Source: Phoebastria nigripes (Eukaryota; Chordata; Aves; Procellariiformes; Diomedeidae). From it: 64,000 bases of DNA. Below are positions 1 through 26,876 of this stretch, piece after piece. The DNA is taken from contig JAYKAV010002797.1 in the NCBI GenBank assembly GCA_035582835.1, forward strand, positions 248,001-312,000, read 5' to 3'. Position 1 is the first letter of the stretch. Every line of letters starts with the position of its first letter. The notes below the pieces were generated by a model, which had not been told where the DNA came from, did not search any database, and saw nothing but the letters and a program-made list of their open reading frames with translations. The position numbers and the translations under genes are program-made.

Positions 1-14491
<14,491 letters not shown>

Positions 14492-14610
14492 GCTTCAGAA
14501 TCTGAAGCTAATCCCAATTGTAACCAAAACCTTATATATCTGTGTGTGTCTAATGGCTACGTATTACTTGAGCTTTGTGATTATGGGAAGTGTTTTGAGC
14601 TGATTCTAGT

Positions 14611-14616
14611 AATAAA
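14611..14616 (+). terminator. LETM1: Early poly(A) signal of LETM1
   Basis: AATAAA lies 120 bases after the stop codon. If used it would give a very short 3' UTR. The downstream sequence is T-rich but not strikingly G/T-rich. Confidence 0.5.
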
Positions 14617-17600
14617 TTGTAGATACATTTTCTGACATATGGAATGAAATTTCCGTTCATCAAAGTTACTGTCATTCCATACAGATGAAAACAAAATATG
14701 CTTCTTTAGCAGTGCTCCTGCCCACAAAATCATGTATTTGCACTCATTGTTGTGGTACAGTGATCCATTAAACTTGCAAGTTTGCTGTATAAATTAAGTG
14801 GTATCTATCATGGAAAAANGTTTCTCATTTATTTTCTTTCATCATTACATGGGGCCCAACCTTGCTCTGCTTCTATCTTTTAGCTTTTTCAGAATTTAAT
14901 ACAANCTTTCCCTTCTGTCACAATATTACATATTTTGTAACCTGTTAGTGAAGATTCTGTGGCTTCAGTAGTAGCTCTTTAGATTGAGTTTTGTTTAAGC
15001 TAAATACCACTAAGCTGTTGCCTCACTGACAGGGAATGTGGCATTCTAATCACTTCTATGAATTCATGATTCTTATTTTTTCTGTTGAAGGGAAAATCTG
15101 ATTTATTTTTCCCTAGAATGGAAACTTCTCATGAAGTTTGCTTCTTATGGGTGCCTTAAATTTCTTAAGACTAGGGAGTAGAGGGGTGTTGCTTCTGCTC
15201 AAAATTCCATGAATTACTAAAGCATTGGAATCACAGGAGCCTTTAAAATAGTTTCAGAACACAATCTGTCACACAGTAAAGTGAGTTAAAGTGTTTGTCT
15301 AAATAGCAAAATGAAAATAATCATAAGGGGAAAATGTCAGTTGTGATCTTTTTGCATATATTTTTTAAAAATGCAGTTACCTTCGCATGTTTGTTGTTTT
15401 TCATCTGATAATTATTTACACCATAACTAGTTCTCTTACCTCTCAATTTTCATCTCAGGTATAAAATCACTAACCAGGTATAGTCAAAGTACATAAATAC
15501 TTTCATCTCATGGCCTTGCTTACTGTGCAATCAACAAGTCATGTCTGGTATTGCCAGTGCTTTGATTACATCATTGGCTTTCTAATGAATTGCCTATAGT
15601 TACTGTCTTTAACTGCGTGATTAAGTACTGACAGTAGGTCAAGGTTTACTCATTAATGTCTGTCCTTAGTAGTAAATTTTTAACTTTAAAAACTAAAATA
15701 CCAACTCTGGGATGTTCCCCAATTCCTGGTAGCCTAAATTTTCCATTCTTTCTTAAAGTCTGTTATGAAATACACAGTGTGACTTGAACCAGCAGGGTTG
15801 TGGTTTGGGTTTTTTTATTTTATTTTTATTTTGCACCCAGTATTATAAAATATATGAACATTCTTGATGTTGTGTACACAATAGAGAGTACATCTTACAA
15901 TGGTGCCGTACACAGCGATATTGAGGTGGGCAGTTAGTACTTAATGCTTTTAGTCATGGTTGCATATTTTTGTAGAAAATGTTGACTCCTGAGAGCATTT
16001 CAGCATAATTCCATGTTCAGTATTTATCTAGATTGGCTAAATTATTTTTAAAAACTTATTTGAAGTTAGTGGAACAAAAAAAGTTTTGACAGTCTCATGG
16101 CTTGCGTGATGGACCATTGTATTTAGTTGTTTCCAAAGCAAGATGTACAGTAAGATGTACAGTACCATTAATTCTAGAAAAAGGGTCAGTGTTTAGTTCA
16201 AGTATTGCATTCATATTCTGTACAGTTTGCAAAGAAAGCTGCTTACAGTAAGTGAGATCCTCCTGAGAATTACTGTAATTGTATCTGAAGTGTAAAATTG
16301 CTGTGACAAAGCTGAAATTTCAGATCAGTACGATCTTTGTAGTTAATGTACCCCTAAACAAGGGGGCTGTTCTCTTCCTTGTAAATTGAGATTAACTTGG
16401 AGATTTCAGCATGAAAGTCAGTTTGTAGATTTTGAAGATAGGACTTCACTAGGTGCTTTTTTAGGCCAAAACTTATCTTAGATGAAAATGCAAGAGTAAA
16501 ACTAATTTCACAAAAATACAATTTAAAAACTAATTTTACATTGTATAATTTACAATTAGAATTAATGGACTTTGAAGTACGCTAAATTTTGCTGTTGCGT
16601 ATCTTCAATTGGAAAACAATGTATAACAAGCTTGCTTGACATTCCTGAAACATGATAAAGATACTCTAAAATTGTCTGCTACCTTTCATGGAATATCAAA
16701 AACCTAAGGATTGTATGCACTTGAATGCATGCAAGTTTAAAACAGGGAAGTAGCAGAAAAAGCTGTTTTCAAAGATTTATTGATTAAAGTTTTACAGAGC
16801 TTTAACTGTCCTTACAGTAAATTATCTGACTGTAGTATTTGGGAGTTTAAGACACTTTGCTGCTGTTCTTTTTCTGTGTTTACTGTTCACTTAAATTTTC
16901 TGTGGATTAAATAAGAAGGGAGCCAAAAATAGCTGATTTTTTGATTTTTTTTTTTTTTTTTTTTTAAATGAAGAATGTCCTGATTAAAATATTGTGATAC
17001 ATTTATTGAACATTTTTAGCTTTTGGACTTGTTTGAAACTTGGCATATTGTGAAATTTTAACAGGTTACATAAAATACATTTAAATGTCAATCACAAATG
17101 TCAGTTTTCCCCTGTTACCTAAAGCATTTAAAGGACATACGCATCAACCATAGCGAAGCATTTTCACGGGGAATATTTTCCTTCTGATGTTGAAAGTAGG
17201 CAAACCCATGACAGCTGGACTTGAACAACACATGTTCTGCAAGCTTAAAAAGATTAGGAAGCCCTCAGTGATTCCCGTTTACCCGGTTTTGAACCTTCCC
17301 GAGCAGCTCTGTCCAGGCGATACAGACAACTCCAGCAAATCGGTGGCTTGAGGACTAGCTTCAGATAATGCGCTTTGTTCTCTTTCGTGTTGACCAAAAA
17401 AACCAGAAGCCGCAGTACTTTCAGACAAAGGATGACTTCCGAGTGTACAGTAACTGGTCAGAACCTATTCCTGAATGAATATTTAATCAGGATATGTAAA
17501 TATTTGTTTAAATAATTACAGGATGTGTGAGATTTTGGTGACCTTGTGACTTACACAGGCAAAGCCTCTAAGCTCAGAGTTAGGTAATTGGTAAGACTGT

Positions 17601-18330
17601 TGTTGGGGTTGCTTCAGATTCAAATAAGATCAGATTTTGATTATAAACTATTCAGGGGAAAACATGTAAAATATATAAAAAGCTTTTAAAAAAATCAATT
17701 TAGCAACAGGGACAAGAAGTTAAAGTAGGATGTCATTTCTTTTTCCCCTTCAAAACAAGCAGGTTATAGGAGCTATTTTATTGAAAAATTTGTTTCCTTT
17801 TCACGTTAGCTCAAAAGATGGTTTTTACTGAGATTTTCATCACTGACTGCATGCTGTGAGAGTAAATCTGCCTGCAAGTTAAGTACCAGAAAGCTAATTT
17901 AATAGGTAGTCTGTCAGCAGGACTGCATGCAGGTAGAGGATACTCTGTTGACAGGATAGTACCTTGCACTTACGTAGGCTTTGTCTGGGGGAAAAAGTTA
18001 CATCTTTTATACAACTCCAAAATACTTATTGTAACTTTATATTTACATACCTTGCTAATCATTTAAACTTTAGCTACTTCAGCATGTATTTAAATACTTT
18101 TAAATTGTTTATATCAAATTATTGGGTATATTTAATTAAAAGAATAACGCCATATTCTGTTCTTTGTATGTATTCCAAGTTTTGCTTTTCAGTTGAAGAA
18201 TTTCAGCCCGTGTTATAAATTTAAGTTGTAAATCATTTGTCTGTGCTCTGAGCATACTGGACCTGTGTTTGCCATAATGCAGTATAAAATTTGTTAAGTT
18301 AATTGGAGCTTGTGTCCTTTGTTCAGTTAC

Positions 18331-18336
18331 AATAAA
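18331..18336 (+). terminator. LETM1: Late poly(A) signal of LETM1
   Basis: AATAAA is preceded by a U-rich region and followed within about 40 bases by a T/G-rich tract (ttttctgttgcttttg). The position agrees with the end of the repeat-free AT-rich tract and marks the likely end of the transcript. Confidence 0.65.
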
Positions 18337-18355
18337 TGTATCATTTTGAAACCTA

Positions 18356-19890
18356 ATGTCTCCATTATTTTTCTGTTGCTTTTGATTATTTTTAGTGTTA
18401 ATTTATTGCTGTTCAGATGAGATGCCAGTCACAGAGCTGGACAGTGGTGAGCTGAATATTATAACTGAAATGTTTGGGGTAGAAGAGGGCAAGTGAAGGA
18501 CAAATCTTTAAACCGGGGGGGTGGTGGGTTGTGTGGGATTTGGGGGGGTGTTAATTCTTGCAGAAATTCTCTTGACAAATGTGGGACTGCTTGCCTGGTG
18601 TAGTGAATTGTGCTAAACCATTCTTTCTAACTATTATATTTTAGGTATGAAAGTGGGGAGAAGTGTACTCTTTACTATAAGGAACTAATGGAAAGGTTGA
18701 GATCTATTCCAAATAGAAATAAGTCTCCTTAGGAAGGATCCGTGTTTGGTCTTTGTCCAAGTTAGGGGAGAAAACACATCTGAAATGGTTCCAGAGATTG
18801 ATTATTTTATGCCATGCTGTGCCCCTCGCCCCTGATCTTGCAAAATTATATGTATTCCTCTGTAATCCTAATATTCTTCACAAAGTTCATCTCAGTGTAC
18901 AGCAGACTTTTAAGTCTTGGGCATATCCAACAGTATGCTTTTTCAGTTAAAAGCTGTTAACCTCTCCTCCTGAAGCCTTGGCAGCCTGGGTGGGAAGGCA
19001 GAGAGCCTGAGCCAGCAAGGTGTCCCGTGCACGTCTGGTCCCTTGGAAATAACCNAGCTACCTCAAATGTAATTTGTATCGCTGCTGTTCCGGAAGCTTC
19101 AGCGCTCGTCTTGGGCCAGCTGTGGTCGGCGCTTACAGAAATGCTTGGCAAAGATGATCCAGACCCAAAAGATGTGGAGGTCCTGTTCCACAGGCCTGCG
19201 TTGACAAAAGCAGTCAGTCTCCTGCCTGCTTTCAAATAGGATTTGGGAACGTGAAAACATTGAATCTGCTTTCTAGTGTCAAAGGATTTCAACAGATGTC
19301 TGAAAACAACCTCCTGCCTTGAGATGCTTTTAAAATAACTTAATAGATAAGCTAGGTTGTGTTGCAGCTTTTTTCTCTTTTTGCTTAAAGCCAAATATCA
19401 AATAAATGGCTTAAAAAGTGGCAGAACTTTATCCTTTCAAGCTTTTGCTTTAAAAATCTCCTTTAATGACAGACTTATTTAGGTTGAATAGGACTGTTGT
19501 GCAGCAGTGTGGTAAAACAGACTAGTAGAGAAATTGTGGCTTTGAGTTTGTAAATTAAATGTGGACATTGGCAAGTGTACTTGATCATAGTTACCCGTGT
19601 CCTGAATGCCCAAGAAAGAGGCTGACTCCTGGATCCAGTGGTGTCTTTGCTGAGATATATTGGTTATATCAAAAGCATGGTCTTTATTGGTAGTAAAGAT
19701 TTTCTAAATCTTTATTACACATTTATAACAATTATGTCCAGTTACTGTTACAATCTAAAGAAAAAAAATGGGGCTTTTTTGGACTCTCTTGCCTTGATGT
19801 AGGGGGGAAACGAAACAGTGGTACCCATGACCAAGCAGAGTGCCTGGCCAGTCTGGTTGGTGCGTAGTGGGTAGGCACAAGCCAAATTCA
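18356..19890. other. Intergenic sequence downstream of LETM1
   Basis: Unique, moderately AT-rich DNA with a G-rich patch at about 18,513-18,550. The short open frames at 18,753-18,950 and 18,957-19,394 have no splice context or recognisable similarity. I see no gene. Confidence 0.7.
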
Positions 19891-20110
19891 AGTCTCNCAA
19901 AAGCTGAGGCTGGAAGGGACCTCCGGAGGTTGTGTAGTCCAGCCCCCAGCTCAGAGCCGGTTTCCCAGGGCCGTGTCCCATCAGGGTTTGAGTATCTCCA
20001 AGGATGGAGACTCCGCCACCTCTCCGCATCCTCTCTGGATGGACCTGTCCATGACCTGTGCCAGTGTTTGATCACTCTCGGCAATAGAAGAGGTTTTTTC
20101 TTATGTTTCC
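19891..20110 (-). mobile_element. CR1 LINE 3' fragment
   Basis: The plus strand reads ggctggaagggacctccgga, then a line typical of inverted CR1 3' ends (feature words 'gtttgagtatctccaaggat' and 'ggagactccgccacctct'). It is the last part of ORF2 and the 3' UTR on the minus strand, with many substitutions, so an older copy. Confidence 0.85.
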
Positions 20111-22720
20111 CTTGTGACAGATGAGGATAATCTATTATTACAGATGTGAATTTGTGCATTGTCCGCAAATATACGCAGAGGGAATGGTAACTGACTTCAC
20201 TAATTAGAAATAATAGATAATGGAGATATTGTTGTAACTTCACCGGATGGAATCTGCTTTTACATCAGGCTGGTAATGCAGGTGTGCAGAAAGCTGGTTG
20301 GAAAAAACCCTGACTTCATGAAATCACGGTCTTAAAAGTATTAATATAGAAGGTTTTGTTGCAAACTATTTTGGTGANATGTCATTTAAAGGGTGAATAC
20401 ATAAGCATAGCAGTGGGGGAGAGATGGATAGTCTTGTGGTTGTTTTATCAACCTGAAGCTTTGGAAATCTGTGTTCAGTTAATGCCTATTCTTTCAATAA
20501 TACATTGCTTGGCTCTTGTGCCACTGTAACACAAAACCTCCTTGACAGTGGCTGGGCAGACGACAAGTTCTCCAGAGCAGAATGTCTCCGTGCAAGGACC
20601 TCGTATAGTATTTTGTAGTGATAAGGCTTTTAAATATTGAATGCAGGCAGGGACAGACCATACCAAACAGTTTCTCTGGCTAAGGAATCTTACTTTTCTC
20701 ACTGCTTATATATTGAAAAGCATTTCTGGTATTTTCTTGAATTATTTCTCAACTCTGATGTGAACAGGAGGATGTTTGTAGTGTGTTTCTAATTCCCCGT
20801 ACTCTGTGCTCACTTCCATTTTTGTGTATTATTGGATATAAATCTTTCTCAGTAGTTAAATATCCTTCACAGGTCAAAATTCTTTGGGGGCTCATTAGCA
20901 TGTAAAACTTTACCCTTGCCAAACCTTCTGTGGTTTTCGAACATCGGTTTCTCTCATCTAACTGGCGTAAAGGATTTCTGCTATGCAAGAGATGGATCTA
21001 ATTCAGATTTGCCTCTTTCCGTCTAGTATTTCTCTTTATGTATATTGGCAGAGCAGACCACTTCATGAATGGCCTGATTTATGTCTCAGTGAATGCTGCA
21101 GCCAGCAGTTCAAGATGTCAGGTCTCCCGTGCGCGTTGGGAGCGGCTGTGGATTCTCCCTCCCCCTCCTTTTGTCTTAGCTCCAGCCCGAGAGCCATCCA
21201 AGTTCCTTCCTAGTATTTTCTAACCGCGTTTTCAGGTCCTTGGTTAAGCAAGATCTTCAGACTCTGTCCTAAGGACGGCTTCTGCAAGGAGCTGAAGGGC
21301 AACTGGGAGATGAGCAACAAAACAAATAATTAAAAAAAAAAAAAAGTCTTAAGAGTCTTACTAAATTAAGATGGGAATTAACAACCTATTATGCAGAAAA
21401 CCTGGGGATCTCTGCAGCCTGCTCCAGACTTGTAAGATTTTTTTTCCCCAGATTTAATCAGGCAATATATCCCAAAGTAATAAGCAAATCAGCAGGTTTT
21501 TCTTGTCCGTCCTTCCTATCCCTCAACCTTTCCCTTTTCTCTATCCCTTACTTAATATGCAGGACTAAGTAGGAAAGATTTATGGAGTCCTTGTTGCACT
21601 TTCGTTTCTCAGTACCTTGCTTTGCACTGGTGGAAGTGGAGTCGAAATATAGCGACCACTAATCTTTCCAATGAACATCTCCTCACTAGATGGTTTTCAG
21701 TGCTTGGTCTATGTAAACTCAGTCATTAGTAGCCTTCATCAAGCTCCACTCTCACCTTCCTCTATCATAATTACACCAGCTCCACCAATCTCTGCATGCA
21801 ATGCTTGTAAGAGCAGAAGGCTTTTATACTTCCCATTGAATCCTTGTGCTCTTAGCACAGGGAACTGCATATGCTCTTCCATAAGCCACAGCATTTCAGG
21901 GGAAAATATGCTCTTAGGATGAGTCTTCAAAATCAAGAGTGACATTGAGAGAAGGCACACACATCACTATTTTTAGACCTACATTCTGCAACCAGTTACC
22001 CATCCAAATTCTGTGATTAAACTAACACTGTGGTCCCTTAGTGACTCAGTGTGATTTAATTTGAGGTGTACCTAAACCACTTGGGTCATCTTTTTCCCCA
22101 GAAAATCCTTTGTACCCACTCTGAAAATGAGATTCTTTGGGTATCTAGGATTTGGACTTGCACATTCACGAATTGACTGATGTCAACCCAAAACAACTCT
22201 TCAAATAAATGATGGAGGAGGAAGCATTAACAGAAAAAACTTATTTGTACCTCCTAATACCTTTGTGATCAAGAGAAATCCGGTGTGGAAAGTAGTTCAA
22301 CTACCCAGGCTCATGCAGGATCTGTAGCAGTGAATGGAAATAGATGTGGGGGAGATGTGATGGTGTCAGCATTTTGGTTGTGCTTTCTTCCCCGTAATTT
22401 GCCCTTGAGTGAGCAGGGTACTATAGTACTTATTTTAGTTTTGTACATATGAAGATATCCTCAGTCAAGAGAAATATATTGTACCACCAAGCTTGATACT
22501 CTTACTGAAGTCCTTGGTGAAACTCGGGGACTTCAAGGAAACGGGGGAAAGTCTTTAAAAACTTTTTTTATATCTACTAAGCAGTAACACAGTGGCTGAT
22601 AAAGCAGATACGTTTCACCTAGACTAGAGGGAGAGTGAATTTGCCTGTCCGAGCACAGGGACCAGCATCACCCCGGGGCTGTTTCCACCCCAGGAACTAC
22701 ATCCACAATGCTGCAAAACA
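20111..22720. other. Intergenic sequence, no gene seen
   Basis: Unique DNA. Short open frames of 60-90 codons are scattered on both strands at a density expected by chance. There is an A-run near 21,332. No recognisable repeat or RNA gene. Confidence 0.65.
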
Positions 22721-22733
22721 AGACACTCCCCCT

Positions 22734-22806
22734 CCAACAAAAAAAACCCCAACCCCCCNCCCAAAAAAAAAACCAAACCAACAAAACAACCAACAAAAAA
22801 AACCCC
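22734..22806. repeat. A/C-rich low-complexity tract
   Basis: Alternating runs of A and C with a single N at 22,759, directly before the CpG-dense patch. The runs look prone to sequencing and replication slippage. Confidence 0.85.
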
Positions 22807-22860
22807 CGAACATCTGCACCCAGTTGATCTGAAACCGCAGCTCCAGCCCAGGCAGGATTT

Positions 22861-22958
22861 CTGCCGGCGCTGCCCGGCGAGCGCTGGCACCTCACTAGGT
22901 GGCGTGCCCTGCCCGCCCGCCGCGCCCCGGCCCCGGCCTCTCCCGCGGCCGAGGACGT
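22861..22958. promoter_or_regulatory. Small CpG-dense patch (possible orphan promoter or enhancer)
   Basis: About sixteen CpG dinucleotides in 98 bases with GC content far above the surrounding AT-rich DNA. There is no clear TATA box, start codon context or exon next to it. It could be a small unmethylated regulatory island, a first exon of a non-coding RNA, or a chance GC cluster. Confidence 0.4.
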
Positions 22959-24213
22959 TTCTTCCCTCATTTCATCCCGTTCCTGATTTCCCCCCAGCTT
23001 GTCTTTATGTCCAGTTTCTTGTTCTGCGCTCGCAGGCTCTGCTTCCCAGCTGCTTGTTTCTCAAATCTTTCTTTCCTTCCGCTGAGGATGCTGTTGATGC
23101 AAGGTCGTGTTTCTGCACCCCCCCTGCTCAGTGCTCGGTCCCCCCATGCTCCCTCTTCCCATGTTTCATCTCCGCTCTGGTTGTCAACATGATAACGCTT
23201 GCAAACCAGAATAAACCTTTGCTATCCGGTCAAATGACCTGGTATAATCAGCCACTGGACTTCCCCAAATGAATCCCTGTTTAAAATAACAGCATTATTT
23301 CTAGGAAGTTCTGCGACCTGGGTTTAAAATTTGACAGTGAAAGAGAATCCACCACAATCCTTTGGTGAGCTCTTGTACTTGTTTATTGCTATCACTCGGT
23401 GGTTTGTGGGGGTTTTCTTGCAGAGGAAGGGAGAGGGGAAAGAGTCTTTAAAAATAGAAAAATAAATTAACTCCCCACCCTTGGAATATCGAGCAACAAA
23501 AAGCCAAACTGTCTCTAGTGAATTTGTCTAGTGCCGGTTTCTATTCATTTGACTTCAGCTGGCTCAGTGGAAAAGCCCCCGACAATGTTTTCTTTGTGGG
23601 GCTGCTTACGGGCTGCATTAACGTGGGTAACTCCGGAGCTGCACAGCTCCTCCAAAAGTTTCCCGACTCTCTCGTTAGTGACCTGTGTCCTGCCCTACCC
23701 AGAGCCCTTCCCTCGGGGCTGGTGATGTGTAGCATTTGCTTATAAACTCTTCAGTATTGACACTGCGATCAAGGTGTTCGAACGGGCCTTGTGGCTTTTT
23801 TGCCTGCCTTGGCTGCAGAGCATTCAATTTGACTCCACATCGAGAGGTGACATCCAAACACCCCTGAAGATACGGTCCTTTTGTGATGGTTTAAATTGCT
23901 AATCTTCCCACAGAGCCCCGCACTTTCCCGTTGCTATAAAAGCAGCGGTGCCGGTGTGCTCTCCTGTGCAAACAAAGGCAGATTCAGCTTTTGTCTCAAG
24001 GGCTTAACAAACGTATTACTCAGTGCTATAAACACTTAGTTAACAAAAACTGAAAATCCACTCTCATTTCTTTGGTATGAGGCATTTTTAGGATCAAATG
24101 CTAGGTCAGTTTAGAGTGGCTTACACACATGTGATTCAGCGGTTTGGATGCGATGCTTCAAATGACTCAGGCATGTTTTTAAAAAATGTAGCTTGGTGAA
24201 AAGGTATGAATTG
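22959..24213. other. Intergenic sequence, no gene seen
   Basis: Mixed composition, C/T-rich near 22,960-23,180. The open frames at 22,899-23,272 reflect the pyrimidine-rich, stop-poor composition and not a recognisable protein. Confidence 0.65.
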
Positions 24214-25025
24214 GAGAATCAGAATAATTCAGACTGGAAGGGACCCCCGGGATCATCCAACCTTCTGCTCAGAGCAGGGCCGAATTTAGATCAGGTTGCT
24301 CCCAGCCTTGTCCACTCGTGTTTTGCTTGTCTCTAGGGATGGAGATTACACAAATCCCTGGGCCCTGTGTCCGACCACCTTCATGGTGATTATTTTTTCC
24401 TAAAGTCTGGTGGGTATGTCCTACGTTGAGCTAGTGTCTGCTGCCTCTTGCCCTATTGCTGTGCACCCCCATGAAGAGTTTGGCTCCATCTTCTCCGCAC
24501 CTTCTCATTAGGTAGCGGCAGATTGCAACGAGGTCCCCCTGAAGCCTTCTCTCCTCCAGGCTCAGCAGGCCCAGCTGGCTCAGCCTCTCCTCACATGCTG
24601 TGTGCTCCAGCCCCTGGCCATCCTGGTGGCCTCTGCTGGGTCCACTCCAGTATGTTCATGTCTGTCGTGTGCTGAGGAGCCCAGGACTGGACCCAGGACT
24701 TAAGGTGTGTCTCACCAGTGCTGAGCAGAGTGAAAGGATCATCTCCCTTGACTTGCAGGCAATGTCCTTCCTAATGCAGCCCAGGACGCTGTTGGTCTTC
24801 CTTGCTGGAAGGGCTCGTTGCTGGCTCATGGTCAACTTCTCCACCAGGACCTTTTCTGCAAAGATGCTGTCCAACTGGTCAATGACCATCCCGTACTGGT
24901 GCATCGGGTTATTCCTCCCAGGAGCAGGGCTTTGCATTTGCCTTTGTACCACTTCATGACATTCCCATCAGCCGGTTTCTCCAGCCTGTTGATCTCCTCT
25001 GCATGCAGCCCTGCCCTCCAGCATA
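24214..25025 (-). mobile_element. CR1 LINE fragment (RT C-terminal part and 3' UTR)
   Basis: Inverted CR1 about 0.8 kb long. The minus-strand frame at 24,656-24,952 encodes decayed ORF2 (NPMHQYGMVIDQLDSIFAEK and IACKSREMILSLCSALVRHT). The 3' end is at the left (gaatcagaataattcagact). Frames are broken by indels, so it is an old, dead copy. Confidence 0.9.
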
Positions 25026-26319
25026 AGGACCACTATGAACGCAACACTGAACACACCACTGAACAAGAAGGGTTGAAATGGAAAAAAGGAGATCACGCGG
25101 TTAATGCACGATGTGGAATAGTTGAGTCTCACTTGTCAAATCCAAGAGGTTATTCAGGGTAAAACCAGTTTAATGCCAGGCATGGAATTGATGACAATTT
25201 ACGCAATTATTATTAAGTGAGCAAACTACGATGTGGTGTTATAGAAGGTCTGAAAAAAAATATTGATAGACTGTTGGTTCAAACGTGAAAGTGCTAAACT
25301 CATCGACTATGATGTGCTCTAAAAATAGACTTGAGCCTCTGCATCAAAAAAAATAATGCTTCCCTTAGGAAGACTTAACCAGGTCTAAACAGAAAGCTTT
25401 CTGGCCGATGTCCAACTACTATTTTTTTTTAAAGTCCTGTAATTAACTTTCTTTTCATTACTTTCTGGTGGGAAGTTTTCTTTTTTCTCTTCCCCATTTC
25501 TGTTAAGCAGTGGTGTGTGTTCAGTTGCTACGATGATGAGAATAATGGCATTCCTATCACCGTGAAACGTTACAAGTTGAAAAGTTTATGTGATTTTTGT
25601 ACTTACTGGTCTTACAAGTTGTAAATGACCCCTTCATTATTTACGCTACATGGGGTAAAACTTTAAACAAAAAGTTGTTCTTCAATTCACCTTCGAATCG
25701 CATGTTTTCTGCCCTACATGTTTTCTAGATGTGAACTATAGCAGTATAGATTTTTTTCAACTTATTGAACAGTGCTGCTAGCTGCAGTTTAGAAGCTGCT
25801 GTGCGGCAGAGCTGGAACTCACTAGACCTTTGTCCAAAGTCAATGGGTTATGGGGTTTTTGTTCGATCTATAGATATCTACGCTGTTTGCCCCAGGTCTC
25901 CCAGCCCTACAGCAGTGATTAAAATGCTGCCTCGATAGTTCAGAGCTACTATTTGCTGAAAAGTGCTCCACAGCTATAGGGACTCTTCAGTTGTTTGTTT
26001 CCCTACAGTATCTAAGGGTTATAAAAAAACAGATTAAAACCCTGAACCGTCTGTTTCTAAGTCCAGGCAGAGCCTGAATCCAGGCGAGGATTCCTTCGGG
26101 ATCAGCGTCACAAGGCAATCGGGTGACTGTAGATCGCTGTGAGAGCAGTGGGTTAAAAAGTATTTTCAGCTTGTAATGAAACAGAATATAAAATATAATG
26201 ATATCAACAAAAAATACAGTGATATCTTCCATATTGAGTTCCACACTCTCTGGCTCCCAGCCCCAGAAGACTTGGTTTACGCAATGACTTTGCCTGTAGC
26301 TGCTGTCTAGCTACCAAGT
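25026..26319. other. Intergenic sequence, no gene seen
   Basis: Unique AT-rich DNA up to the solo LTR. Nothing gene-like apart from random short frames. Confidence 0.7.
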
Positions 26320-26871
26320 TGTTGTGGTTTAACCCGGCAGGCAGCGAAACTCCACACAGCCGCTCGCTCGCTGTCCCCCAGTGGGATGGGGGAGAGAATC
26401 AGAAAAAAGGTAAAACTCGTGGGTTGAGATAAAGACAATTTAATAGGACAGAAAAGGAAGGGAAAATAGTAATAATGATAAAAGACTATACAAAACAAGT
26501 GATGCACAATGCAGTTGCTCCCCACCCGCTGACCAATGCCCAGCTGGTTCCCGAGCAGCAGCTGTGCCCCCCCAGCCAACTCCCCCCAGGTTTTTTGTTC
26601 AGCATGGCGTCATATGGTGTGGAATATCCCTTTGGCCAGTTTGGGTCAGCTGTCCCGGCTGTGTTCCCTCCCAGCTTCTTGTGCACCTCCAGCCTCCTCG
26701 CTGGCAGGGCAGTATGAGAAGCTGAAAAGGCCTTGACTTAATGTAAGCACTGCTCAGCAACAACTAAAACATCAGGGTGTTATCAACATCATTATCATCC
26801 TAAATCCAAAACACAGCACTATACCAGCTACTAGGAAGAAAATTAACCCTATCCCAGCCAAAACCAGGACA
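26320..26871 (-). mobile_element. Solo LTR of an avian endogenous retrovirus
   Basis: A 552-bp LTR in minus orientation. Read on the minus strand it begins tgtcctggttttggctggga and ends gggttaaaccacaaca, so it has TG...CA ends. It is flanked by a perfect 5-bp duplication CAAGT (26,315-26,319 and 26,872-26,876). A minus-strand ATTAAA at 26,439-26,444 fits the R-region poly(A) signal. No gag, pol or env sequence is next to it, so it is a solo LTR left by LTR-LTR recombination. A 5-bp duplication fits ERVL-like (class III) elements; I recognise the sequence as resembling a widespread bird LTR, but the family name is inferred. Confidence 0.92.
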
Positions 26872-26876
26872 CAAGT

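Larger units (their letters stand above)
14492..18355 (+). other. LETM1: LETM1 3' UTR (long form)
   Basis: About 3.9 kb of AT-rich unique sequence after the stop codon with no CR1 insertion, in contrast to the introns and downstream DNA. It contains an early AATAAA at 14,611 and a late one at 18,331. The late signal is followed by a T/G-rich stretch, as at true cleavage sites. Mammalian LETM1 also has a 3' UTR of several kilobases. The exact end is inferred. Confidence 0.65.

Noticed and set aside
22899..23272. Overlapping plus-strand frames of 97 and 122 codons after the CpG patch
   Set aside because: The pyrimidine-rich composition lowers stop frequency in several frames at once; no family resemblance.
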